From Anaeramoeba flamelloides (taxonomy: Eukaryota; Metamonada; Anaeramoebidae): a stretch of DNA of 64,000 bases. Each line of letters starts with the position of its first letter. Positions within the stretch are counted from its first letter, which is position 1. Both the position numbers and the translations under genes were made by a program. The stretch lies in the NCBI GenBank assembly GCA_027625915.1, contig JANTQA010000019.1:5001-69000 (forward strand). Reading direction: 5' to 3'. Shown here piece by piece: positions 11,972 to 28,484 of this stretch. The notes beneath the pieces are model-generated. The model ran no database searches and was not told where the DNA came from. It saw nothing but the letters and a program-made list of their open reading frames with translations.

Positions 11972-12645
11972 TACAAGATACAATAACCTACCTAGTCACT
12001 TCTTTGATATCGAGAAAATTCAGGAAAAGTTAATATCCCCTTTAGAAACAATTTTATCATAAAAAAAGTTAAATTAATTCATAATAATGAACACTTATGA
12101 AAAATAATTTTACATAGAACAGTATTCTGAATTTAAAATTTTCTTTTTACTTCAACTAGTAAACCTTCAAAATAAGTTTTAATGGGGTTTGCAATTGGAT
12201 AACGAGTCAGATACTTTCTTTTAAAAAGAAGAAAAAAAGTAAGAATTTCATTTAAAGTATACAAATTTTTACACACTTCTCTGGAGATGTTTTAAAAAAT
12301 AATTTTACTGAAGAATAATTCTTAAAAATGAAAAAAAATAAAATTTAACCATACCCAATTTATAGTTATTCAAAATTAAGTTGTTAGTTTTTTAATAACA
12401 GATAAATTTTGTTCTATTTTTAAGAAAAAAAAATTTAACTTTTCTCTAATCTCTCTTTTAATCTACTGAGATCAAAAATAATCTAATTCTTGAATTCCAC
12501 TTCCAAACAAAAAGAACAATTAAAAAAACACCTTTCAAAACATTTTTTTGAATTTAACTGATTCTAATTAGGTTTGGGTCAATAAAAATTTTCACCAATA
12601 AAACCTTTAAATTTCTTTGTTTTTCAAAACACAAAAAAAAATAAA
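11972..12645. other. Intergenic spacer
   Basis: No supported gene or repeat; presumably holds the promoter of the spliced gene that begins at 12646. Confidence 0.45.
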
Positions 12646-15600
12646 ATGAGCAAACTCAAAAAAACACAAAAACAAGAAAGAAAACTGAAAACACGTAGGC
12701 TTAAAATGAAAAACAAGCAAGCAAAAATAGCAAGAAAACGTTTAAAAAAAGACAAAAACTATTCATTAGATCTTATTGACTACGAGAATTTACCAGAACT
12801 ACCTGACAATGAAGAAATCAACAAAAATTTTGAACAATTTCTGGTTTGTTTTTTCTACTTATTTTTTTCTTTTTTTTTTCACTTTTTCAACCAAAAGTGT
12901 TTTACTTTGTTCTTAAATAAAAGAACAGAAGATGTGAATTTCGGTTTACAACGAAAAACATTTTTCAAAGAAGGAAAATAAAATTAAAAATTTATTTTCA
13001 GTTGTTCCCTAACCGAAATCAATTAACTGCAGTATTGACGAGAACTAAAGTAATCTCAAAATTTCTACCCCTTTCTCCCAAAAATAAAAAAAAAAGAAAA
13101 AAAACAGTTAACAACAAACCACAAGATCGAGAAACAAGATTGTTTGTCAATACTGTACTTGAGAAATAAATTGAACAAAATTATACCAACTTTGCTGTTG
13201 TTAAAATAACACTTTAAGACTCGTTTTATCCCGGTTTCAAAATAAAAAGCCATGTTTCTATTTTCAACAAGATCTAAATATTGAATGATCAAACAAATCG
13301 ATAATAAACAATAAGAGAATTTGGTAATGGTTTCTTTAAGTTCTATTATTAAAAAAAAACTATAAAATGAATAAAAAATTGCAAAATTTTTCTCAAAAAA
13401 TAAATTAAACATTTGGATAAATTTTATTTATCAAAAGTGAAAAAAAATTCAAAACAATTGAGAATATTATGGAAAATTTTCAACTATTTACCTGAATAAT
13501 TTAAATTTTACGACAAATAACCAGACCTTTACTCTCAAAATTGATTTGAACTTAGGTATACTATTTGATAGTAAATTAGACATTGCATTGAAACAAGAAG
13601 GAAAAAAGTACGTGTTTTATTTTGAAACACGGGTTATCGGCTTTGGGCACGGTATTTTTTGAACACTACACAAGATTAAATATCTAATGTTGTAAAAAAT
13701 AGAGTTTTTACAATTTTAGAGATAAATAAAGATTTCCATGCAATTACCCACAATTTCGAGAATAGTAAACGAAATCTCCGTTTTGATTTTTATGCTCAAA
13801 TGGATTTTAAATCTAAAATCGTTAGGTAAATACAAATACATTGCTTGAAAAATGATTTTTTTTAAAAATTGAAAGATTGATATTTACCAAACGTTTTTTT
13901 GATTAAAATTCTTATTATTCTATTAAGGGACTATAATTTATTATTTTTTTCTTGACCAATTTCTAAATATAGATTCCTTATCTAGAAATCTTTTTAATAT
14001 TGAAAAGAAACCAGAGTGAATTTCAAATCTAAGTAATTGACAAAAAAATTTCCCAATCTCTATTAAATTTAGGTCAAAATAATTTAATAGAGACTAGTCC
14101 CTTAAGATAATCAGAATTTATATTTACTATTCTCGAAATTGTGGGTAATTGCATGGAAATCTTTATTTATCTCTAAAACTGTAAAAACTCTATTTTTTAC
14201 AACATTGCATATTTACTCTTGTGTATAAGCTGTTAAAACTTGTTTGGGCATCGGATTTCCCTTTTATCACCATTGGTGGTTTATTTTACATTTTTCTTTC
14301 TTATTTTATTTTTTCTGGAAAGAGAAGGAAATTTTTGTTCGTTTTATTTTTAAATTAAAGTTGTCTTACAAATCAAAAGGGGGTAATTTTAGAAATGAGA
14401 AAAAAATGTTACAAAGTGATCTAAAACGTCTGTTAAACTCAAATAAACGATTTTTTACCTACAGAAGAGTCCCTTTTTTTCACACTTTTTGGAAATGGCA
14501 TATCGGCTCATTACGGTAAGCGAAAATTCTTGGTTGAGGAAAGGTTTTAAACGAAAGCTTTTAAGGGGGTAGGCACATTTTATCAAATTTTAGTGCCCCA
14601 ATGTATTTAAAATTGAACTATTAAAATCATTTCTTTATCTCATTACATTGCTGTTTTGATAAAAAAAAGAGAGTTTCAGATAGTATGTCATAATATATTT
14701 ACAATACAATGAAAAAATGGAAATCAAAAACACGAAAAAATTGAAAAGTAAAAATAGAAAAAAAATCAATTTTTCCTTTTCTTATGTGTAATCTTTGTTA
14801 CAATTACTTGCTCTTTACTCCATTTTATTTTTAATTCTGAATGAAAAAACTATTTATTGTAAAATTTTTGAGAAACAAATTACTTTTAATTACCAAAGAA
14901 TTTTCCAAAATGAATTTTAAAAAATAAATCCCATTACAAAAATTGTGGCTCAATTAAAATATTAAATTGAAAAAAAATATTATTCTGTAGAGTTCAATAA
15001 CAATGAATCATTAAATGTTATTAATAATATACTTTTTAATTATTATAAACACTTAAAAGCTGATATTTTTTTTTAAAAAAACAACACTTTTAAAAAAACT
15101 TAATCACAAATTTTGATATGAGCAGTTCGGATTTTTTAATCCAAAACTTTCCAATGAAAAAAGGTGAACAATAAGATTTTTTGTTTATAAATATATATAC
15201 TTTAAAAACATTCCACAGTCTCATTTTTTTTTATGTTTCTTTTTGTTTTCCAAGATCTTTTTTTTATTTTCTACTGATCTTTAGCTAAAAAAATAGGAGA
15301 AAAAAAAAAGCAGAAAAAAAAGAAGTTAAGTTGAAAAAAAGAAAAGATCTTGGAAAAAGTTACAAAAAGAAAAATTCTGAAAAAAAAAAGGAAAAATAAA
15401 ATTAAAAAAAAAATTGAAAAAAAGAAAAAGAAAAAAAAAAGAAAAACAAAAAAATAGAAAAACAAAAATTTGAAAAAGCAAAACTAAAAAAAATTGACTA
15501 AATTAGACAAAAAATTAATTTTTGATCTAAAAAATGAAAATTTTTTTTGATAAAAATATTGAACAAAACACAACAAATCCACTTATAATAAGATTTAGAA

Positions 15601-15701
15601 ATCGAATCTGCATTGTTGATAAATGGCTTTGAATCTCAATAGGAATAAAATATACCATTTAATATTGCAGATACTGTATAAAATTGTATAACCTAGATTA
15701 A
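12646..15701 (+). CDS. Unrecognised small basic protein, spliced (model partly tentative)
   Basis: Exon 1 (12646-12843) begins MSKLKKTQKQERKLKTRR: a Lys/Arg-rich helix of about 40 residues that could be a nucleolar or nuclear signal, then an acidic LIDYENLPELPDNEEINKNF segment. Exon 2 (13002-13049; LFPNRNQLTAVLTRTK) follows through GTTTGT/TTTTCAG in phase 0; these two exons are fairly secure. Tentative exons follow: 13525-13607 (TFTLKIDLNLGILFDSKLDI, then ALKQEGKK), 14465-14515 (RVPFFHTFWKWHIGSLR, with strong CCTACAG and GTAAGC borders) and 15671-15701 (short tail ending TAA). All phases agree and give 136 residues. The third intron carries fold-back E and the fourth carries elements A and C. 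I recognise no family; ribosome-biogenesis factors often have such basic N termini, but that is only an analogy. Confidence 0.45.
13667..14225. repeat. Fold-back element E
   Basis: Two inverted arms of about 103 bp, 13667-13769 and 14122-14225, match almost base for base (for example ATGTTGTAAAAAATAGAG and CCATGCAATTACCCACAATT with their complements); the outer 25 bp differ at three or four positions. A 350-bp AT-rich loop separates them. It lies in the proposed intron between 13607 and 14465. Confidence 0.75.
14561..14945 (+). mobile_element. Element A, copy 4 (one end only)
   Basis: Begins TTAAGGGGGTAGGCACATTT, the A terminus, followed by a diverged version of the first 380 bp of the copy at 3517. 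The other end is missing: at about 14938 the sequence switches to element C (ACAAAAATTGTGGCTC). Confidence 0.55.
14935..15600 (+). repeat. Element C, copy 3
   Basis: Starts ACAAAAATTGTGGCTCAATT and shares with the other C copies the AATTGAAAAAAAATAT block, the TAAAAGCTGATATTTTTTTT block and a long purine tract (15290-15540), ending near a diverged ...CCACTTATAATAAGATT block. Rather diverged; borders approximate. Confidence 0.4.
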
Positions 15702-17301
15702 CAAATCATAGAATTTCAATAGAGTCTATCATATATTAAAGGATTTTATTTTCATAGAAACCTATGACGCTACAAGAGATTGGGAAATAATAATTTACCC
15801 TAGCTTGTTACTTGAATTTATGAAACGTATAATATAAAATTCCCAATTAAAGCAGAACAAATTTTAATAATTGTTTTGATCTTATCATTATGTATTTGTG
15901 TTTGTTTTTTGTTCATTTTTTTTATCAAAATTAAAATAGTTTTAAAGAACTGTATTGTTGTTCAACAAAAATATATTCAATTTTTAAATAAATTATTTCT
16001 CCAATAAAGAACTCAATTCATTTAATGGTAGTAATTCTAAAAAATTCATAAATTTTAAAAGAAAAGTATTGTGTTTAATAAATATCTTTTTTTTTTTTTT
16101 TTTTCCTAATATTAAGAACTTAACATTACTTTTCCTAGTGGAATTGAATTTTTTTGTTACAAATTATTTTTTCGTGAAAAGGTAAGTTATTAGTAAAATA
16201 AATGTCATTTAAACAAAAGCATTAGATGATTGTATATTCTAGATTTTTGGATGGAAAAGTCTATTGGTTAAACATTTTATTGTTTTTATTTTTTCTTTTT
16301 CTTTTTCTTGTGACTACATAATTATCTTCATTCGATCGAAAATTGGATCTTAATAATTGATATTAAGTTACAATTTGGGTTTTCTAAATAGGAAGTATAC
16401 AAAATTCGCTCATAGTGCCTAATATTTGATTAATTAATATTGGCTTGTCAAAATTCAACAAAATTTGAAACACTTTATTATTTTTATCTTTTATGTTCAA
16501 TTCAAAATTATTAGAACCATTTTTTAAATAATATATATATTAAAGAAATATTCACACAGATGAAATCACTGAAAAAGAAACCCAAAATTATATTAAGTTT
16601 ATACCCAATTTATTTTTACTTTAATGATGTGTATAATTTTTAATTTTTATCATGTGAATGATATTATTATTATTTCTACTATTTTAATAATTTTTCTTCT
16701 TCCTTTTTTTTTTCTCTTTCGATAAATTTAATTTAATTACTCCTTTTTCTCAAAAAATAAATAATAAATTAATTTTTACTTTTCAAAAAAAAAATAATAA
16801 TATTGCAGAAATTTTAATATTTCGAAAGATATTTTACGATAACAAATTCACAAATTAAATTATCTAATAATTTGATTTTTTTGATTGTGGATTATTAGAG
16901 TTCTCAAAATTTTTCTTGAAATCTTTATTTTTATCTCAAAACAATGATTTATTTTAGATTTTTAAAAAAAAATATAATTAAAATTCTTTTTTTTTTTTTG
17001 TAATAATGTCTTATTCTATATTTTGTAATAAAAAAATAATTTTTATACCAAAAAAAAATAGGTTAATATTAATATTTCCGAAAAAAATAAAGCAAAAATG
17101 AGAAAATTGAAATTCAAAATAAAATGGTTTCTGATCGTTAGAAGTAAAATGATACCAAAATTATATTATGTAACTATTTTTTTTGTTTTCTTTTCTTTTA
17201 AACACACTTATCAAAACTATTCAATCATCCATTTTTTATTTAATTGATTGCAAAAACAAATAAAATAATAAAATAAAAATCAAAAAATCAACATTAAATA
17301 G
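15702..17301. other. Spacer upstream of the visible formin exons
   Basis: No exon could be supported, although the formin 5' end and start codon must lie here or further left. At 16627-16775 there is a block like the tail of element H (TTTTTCTTCTTCC, TTAATTACTCCTTTTTCTC, then AAATAAATAATAAA). A short ATG frame at 17097 (MRKLKFKIKWFLIV) is not connected to the formin in phase. Confidence 0.45.
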
Positions 17302-22887
<5,586 letters not shown>

Positions 22888-22989
22888 ATTCCCCTATTTG
22901 TTGTTTTATTTTTATTTTTATTTGGAATTTTTTTTATGTTTATATTATATGTTATCACAATTTATGATTTTCATTAAAAATATCAAAAT

Positions 22990-23935
22990 ACATTTCAAAA
23001 ATTGTGACTCGCCTGAAAGAATAAATTGAAAAAAAATATATATACTTTAGTATTCAAGAATAACTAATAATTAAATTTGATTAGTAATTCAATTTTAAAT
23101 CATTTTAAATATATAAAAACCTGATATTTTTTTTTTTTTTTTATTGATTGAAAGGAGTGATCAAAGATCCTCTTACAGCCGTTAGGTTTTCCAGAATTTA
23201 AAAGAATAGAGTAAAATCTCAGATTTTGCTCAATTCTTTTGAATTGTGGAAAACCTAGGCACTCACTCTGATTACTAATGGTAAATTAGTAATTTAGATT
23301 ATAAAATAAACAAAATATTTTGGAATTGAAAAAGTTCCAAATTTTTATTGGTTGAAAAAACCAAAAGAAAAATTAAAAAAAAAAAAAAAAAAAAAAAATC
23401 AAAAACCTTATATTTTCAAAATAAAAAAAAATAAAACTGAAAACGAAAAAAAAGTGAGTCACAATTCTTGAAAGAGCATTACAGATTTTTTATTACTAAA
23501 CATTCACTGAAAAAATGTTTAACAAGAAGATTTTTTACTACTAATTAAATTAATTTTAAAAAGTATTACCTGATCTCAACTCTATTAGTTATTATTTGTC
23601 TTTTTCAAGGATCATTTTTTTTTTTCTGAATTGAGCTTTTGTAAAAAAAAAAAGTATCAAACAAAATAAAAAAAAATACAAAAAAAAGAAATAGAAAAAA
23701 AAAACCTATTCAAAGAAAAAAAAAAAAAAGAATCAGTAAAATTTTTCAAAAAAAAATGATAAGAAATTGAAAAAAATAAGAAAAAGAAAAAGAAAACAAT
23801 TTAAAACATTAATTTGAAATAAAAAAAAAAGAGAAAAAAAAAAAAAATTGAAAATATTTTTTGATAAGAATCTTGGAATAACAACCCTCAAAATAACTTC
23901 CCTAACATTATAAAGTGAATCAAAATTTTTGAAAA
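22990..23935 (+). repeat. Element C, copy 2
   Basis: Starts TTTCAAAAATTGTGACTC and ends AAGTGAATCAAAATTTTTGA. An internal AGTGAGTCACAATTCTTGAA at about 23452 is the inverted version of the start, so the first 480 bp form one TIR unit and the rest a second part seen also in copies 1 and 4. Palindrome D1 (23182-23259) sits inside it. No coding capacity. Confidence 0.55.
23182..23259. repeat. Hairpin D, copy 1
   Basis: TTAGGTTTTCCAGAATTTAA, then AAGAATAGAGTAAAATCT, is followed by its near-complement ending GGAAAACCTA. The 78-nt unit would fold into a stem of about 35 bp with few mismatches. Three relatives occur at 54418-54777. Confidence 0.7.
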
Positions 23936-23949
23936 ATAATTTATATAGA

Positions 23950-24060
<111 letters not shown>

Positions 24061-24249
24061 AGGTATGTTGTATTAAATAAATATATAGATATCCCTACTG
24101 CCCATTAAAACACTAAAATTTAAATATTTGAAAGAATTAAAGTAATAAAAATTCGTTTTGATTTTAAAATATTAGTCAAATAAAGAATTTCTAATCAAGA
24201 GAATCTATGATTAAATACACTATTTCATACAAAATAAACTAATTTTTGA

Positions 24250-24360
24250 TTTTTTATACTTTTTACCTTTTCCAAATTTCCTTTCTTAAGTTGCTTGGGC
24301 TCTATGTTCCTTCTCTTTTTGTTTTTTTAGGTGTTTGGGAAAGGTAAAAAGTATAAAAAA
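24250..24360. repeat. 27-bp inverted repeat, 57-nt loop
   Basis: TTTTTTATACTTTTTACCTT and the next seven bases at 24250-24276 pair with 24334-24360 with one mismatch. The loop (GTTGCTTGGGCTCTATGTTCC etc. region) is richer in G/C than its surroundings. Could be a MITE relic or a structured transcript. Confidence 0.6.
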
Positions 24361-24369
24361 ATCATTATA

Positions 24370-24600
24370 AGAATTGGTTGATCTGTTCATGACTAACCCA
24401 ACCAAACTTGTTCATGATCAGGTCTTCGACGAGGACTTATGCAACTGAACTGAATCCAACGAATGCGATCTGAAACCAACCAAAGTGAACCGAATTGAAA
24501 CTTCCGTACTATCTGTCGAGTCGTTACTTGGACTGGGTTTTTGCTGTCGAGTCGGTATCTTGTACTGGGATTTTGCGAAAACAAGATTTGGGAAACTTAC
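24370..24600. other. Compositional island with two tandem 31-33-nt units
   Basis: This 230-bp stretch is near half G+C in a region otherwise about 20%. It holds two tandem units, each starting CTGTCGAGTCG and containing ACTGGG-TTTTG (24513-24543 and 24544-24576), and upstream a run of loosely repeated CTGAACTGAATCCAACG-like words. All six frames give only short frames; none matches a family I know. It ends at a long A-tract. Origin unclear: foreign insertion, satellite fragment or non-coding RNA gene. Confidence 0.4.
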
Positions 24601-26194
24601 AAAAAAAAAAAAATAAAATAATAAAAAAAAAAAATAACACAAAAAAAAAAAAAAAAAAAAAAGCAAAGCAACTGAAAAGAAAATTTCGAAAACCAAATCT
24701 TATTCTTAAAAACCAGAGCTTTTTAGATTCAACCCATCTATAAAGTTCTAAATCAAAATTTAATAAACAGCCTTTTTCATTTGATCTATAGTTGTTCAAA
24801 TATTTAGAACTCTTTATTAAAACAACCTATGGTGGCGATCCAAAAAAAAAAAACGACATAAAAGGAAACAACCACCAGCCCATTCAACACTTGGGGCACA
24901 AAAAAAAACTTTTCACTGAAAGTTTTTTCTTTTTTCTATTATTTTTTGACTCTTTCATTTCTTGCTTTTCTTTCTCTTTTTCTTGTCTTTTTTCCGAAAT
25001 AATTTATTCTTTTCATTTTTTTAAAGAAAAGATATCCTTTGAGCTGTAATCCTGCTTACATTACAGTTAGGATAAAAAAAACTCTAAATACAATTTTAGA
25101 GTTTCAGGCAAATAGGAGGTAATTTTGTTGAATCACCTCTCCTCAACAATAAAAAAAAAAAAATAAACTAATTTTTTTTAATGGTCCTAAAAATTTATAT
25201 TAAAATTTTCATTTGTAAAATACATTTTTAAGTTAATTAGAAGACACTTTAAAAATTAATTTTATAGATGTAATAGTTAAATTCCACTTAATTTTTATTA
25301 AAACGGGTTATACTATACAATTATTAAAGAAATTTTTTTCAAAAAATGATGAAATTAGAAAAAAAAATTATTAATATTTCGTTTTGGTTTTTTTAAATTA
25401 AAAAAAAATCAAAGAGTTTTTTTCCAGAATTCAAAAGAATAAAGACAAATTTTTTATTATCAACAATAATAATATCAACTAAAATATCAGATTTTCCACG
25501 TATTTAATGTACTTCAAACCATCACAATAATACATTTTTTATTTAAATTATAAATAAATTTGATTTTTGGAAGATATGAAAATAATTTTTTAATCTTTTA
25601 GTTGCTGTTTTCATTTCATTTTTTAAATTATATAACTTGTTTTGTTCGATAATTTTTTTTTTCCAACAATTGATATATTTTTAAACTTGATTTTTACAAA
25701 ATAGAAGAAATCAAATAAAATTATTTGGTTTTATCTCACCATTTGTCCAATCAATATTGTTAATAAAATTTAAACAAATTTAAAAGTGCTTTTTTTTGTT
25801 TTACTCTCTCCAAAATTTTCAACAGACCCAATATTTTATTAGTATTAATAATTTTTTATTTTTTGTTTTGTATTATTGTATTTTTAAACAGGTTATAACA
25901 TTCCAATTAATAAATGGTGCTAATTTGGTATTTCTTTGAGAATTGATTAAATAACTTATTTTTTTTTCAAAAATTGATTTTTGCATTTTTAAAAAATTTG
26001 AATTAGTTTTGATAATTGAAATCCTATTCTCGTAATATATTTAAATATGCAGGATTCTTCTATTATATTATAAATCAGAATATTTAGCTCTTATGATTAG
26101 AAAACTTAAGGTAATAAAGAAAAAATAATAAAAATAAAGTGAAAACAAACAAATTTTTAAATAATAAAAAATATATAAAATAGGGCGCCCAGTG
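24601..26194. other. Intergenic spacer
   Basis: No supported gene. At 24795-24910 a frame reads FKYLELFIKTTYGGDP and NHQPIQHLGHKK, which has a coding-like composition and a possible CTATAG acceptor before it, but I cannot connect it to other exons. A partial D hairpin arm (CCAGAATTCAAAAGAATAAAG) lies at 25422. Confidence 0.35.
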
Positions 26195-27048
26195 CCCCCA
26201 CTCTGAGAGTCGTGGAATAAAAATTATTAATCATGGAATGTGGAATTTTTATCTATAATCAATAAACTTTCGATCGGGTTTGTGCTCCTCCTGCGTATTC
26301 AGGATGTGGATAGTTACTAATTGGTCATGAAAAGGATAAATTTATTATATATATATATATATAAGGTATTTCCAAAAAAGTGGGGCATTTTTTTTTGCAT
26401 TTCATAAAAAATAATCTTATTTAGTGATGGTAATCATTATTTAACAATACCAAATTAAGTTTAATATTTATACAGATTGAACCAACCACTTATGTATTTA
26501 ATTCAAAACATGTTAGTTGAAATATTCTCAAAAAATGAAAAAAAAACTAGCACTTTTTTTGGTTAAAGCAATGTACGACCTATTTTCAATTAAAAACCGG
26601 AAATATGGAAAGGGAACAAATAATTTTTTTAAACCCAAAAAACGCAGTTATATATTTTTAATTATATTGTAATTTTTTTTGAGATTATACAAGTTATGAA
26701 AATGATATTTTCGATCAAAAAGATAATAATAAACACCAATTTTAACCATAAAAAAATATCAGATAAAATCGAGATCAGAAATTTTAATATTTTTTATTTA
26801 TGCAATACAATACTAAAAAACAAATTGAATTATTATCAAGAATCTATAAATGGTGATTAATGATTTTATATATTTAAATCCTTTTTTGAAGAAAGGGTGA
26901 CATAAATATATTTTCAATTAAATTTGCCCCACTTTCTTGGAAATAGCTTATATATATATATATATATTTTTCTTCTTCTCTTTTTTTTATTCGATGATTT
27001 TTCTTTAATTACTCCTTTCTATAAATAAATAACAATAAATCTAAATAT
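26195..27048 (+). mobile_element. Element H, copy 1, interrupted by element I
   Basis: The core (26195-26335) reads CCCCCACTCTGAGAGT, CGTGGAATA, then GTGCTCCTCCTGCGTATTCA and GGATG, and is matched on the minus strand at 35767-35901. After a TA-run and the inserted element I, the H tail resumes (TTTTTCTTCTTCTCTTTTTT, TTTCTTTAATTACTCC), colinear with the other copy. The core is clearly richer in G/C than the surroundings and contains a small TCCTG...CAGGA hairpin, so a structured-RNA origin is possible. Confidence 0.65.
26362..26950. mobile_element. Element I: 589-bp TIR element inserted in H
   Basis: Ends are TAAGGTATTTCCAAAAAAGT / GGGGCA and the complement of TAAGCTATTTCCAAGAAAGT / GGGGCA: about 27-bp terminal inverted repeats with two mismatches. 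It sits between two TA runs, consistent with a TA target. The interior is AT-rich with no transposase frame. Because it splits H, it is younger than that copy of H. Confidence 0.75.
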
Positions 27049-27461
27049 TTAACAATTATTAAAAGATATCTTTCAATTAGTACATAATTCCAAAATATAA
27101 AAAAAATAGAAAACGAGGTTTTCTTGAGGTTTCGTTTTATCTATTAAGTGTTCTAGGTTTTTTTGAGGTTTTCTATTTTATTTGGAAGATAAATTGAAAT
27201 AATGTTCATTAATCAAAAAATTTTTAGATATAATTATAGATTTAACTATTTACAATTGAAATTCGAAGTCTATGGAAATAATCATAAAATATGGATCTCT
27301 AAATACAATAATAATAATATTTCTATTATTACCATATTTAATCGTTTTGATATATTTATAAAACAAAAATACAATATATATATATATATATATTATCTTT
27401 CTTGGGTAATAAATTATTTTTCAGTCGAATGTGTCCGTTGTAATGGGTGAAATACATGTGC

Positions 27462-27996
27462 TTAAGGACTATTCGAATTTTATGCTCTGCGAGGGTTTGA
27501 ATACCCTACAATAAATATTTCAAATGGTTAAATGGTTATAGGTTTTGCTGAAAGTCAAAATATTGCAATTTTTGGAATTATTTACGATTCGGTTGAAAAT
27601 TAAAAAAATATTTTGAGATCCAATATTTAACTGAATTCCCTCAAAAAACAGTGCAAATTTTAATTACTAATTTTTTACCTATTACTTCTCTGACTTTCGA
27701 CTTCGTATAATTATATTTCAAGAGTTTAGTGGAGTGGTATCAATATACTTTAATATAAAGTAGAAAGTCATAGCAGTAATAGGTAAAAAATTAGTAATTA
27801 AAATTTGCACTGTTTTTTGAGGGAATTCAGTTAAATTTTGGATCTCAAAATATTTTTTTAATTTTCAAGAAAACATTTAAAATCCCAAAAATTGCAATAT
27901 TTTAACTTTCAGCAAAACCTATAACCATTTAACCATTTGAAATATTTATTTTAGTATTCAAACCCTCGCAGAGCATAAAATTCGAATAGTCCTTAA
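27462..27996. mobile_element. Element J: 535-bp fold-back flanked by TTAA
   Basis: Left arm 27462-27705 and right arm 27758-27996 are inverted copies of about 240 bp at well over 90% identity by eye (for example TTAAGGACTATTCGAATTTT, ATGCTCTGCGAGGGTTTGAA, CTCAAAAAACAGTGCAAATT). The loop is about 50 nt. TTAA is at both edges. The ends share TTAAGG with family A. No reading frame of note. Confidence 0.85.
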
Positions 27997-28484
27997 AGGG
28001 TTTGCATAGATATTAGAAGAAAATTTTTCGACTGAAACTTTCAAAATGTAAATAATTTTTTCACATTTCTACACATTTTTGTTTTTTTTTTTTAGATTTT
28101 TTTTTTAAAACCTAATTCAGTTGCAATAATTTTTTTATTGCAAAATCAATAGTCACTTGGTAAAAATGTGTTATTATATGGTTATTGAAACTATTGCAAT
28201 TATTATTGAGATATAATATTGATTTATATTGGAATTCTATTCGATCTTTGATCCCGATATTTGATTAATAAATGTGAAAAATTTTCACTTCATTTTCATT
28301 TCCTTTTTCAAATATATACCTCAAATACGAACACACTTCGTTTGGGGACTTGGTTTCTAAAAGAAATGTGTGTAAAATGAAGTAAAAATTGTTTCCTATA
28401 AATTATTCAAATACTCGTAGAAGGTCATAACGAACATTCTTGTTTTTCTCAATGGTACCCTAAGAATTTGAGTTTTTTCAATTT
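27997..28484. other. Spacer between elements J and A
   Basis: No supported feature; AT-rich. Confidence 0.4.

Noticed and set aside
13065-13412. Minus-strand 115-codon frame
   Set aside because: Very Phe-rich, overlaps the proposed intron of the plus-strand gene, and part of it (around 13240) resembles a small repeat seen near 47990.
15271-15465. Minus-strand poly-Phe frame
   Set aside because: Translation of an A-tract in element C.
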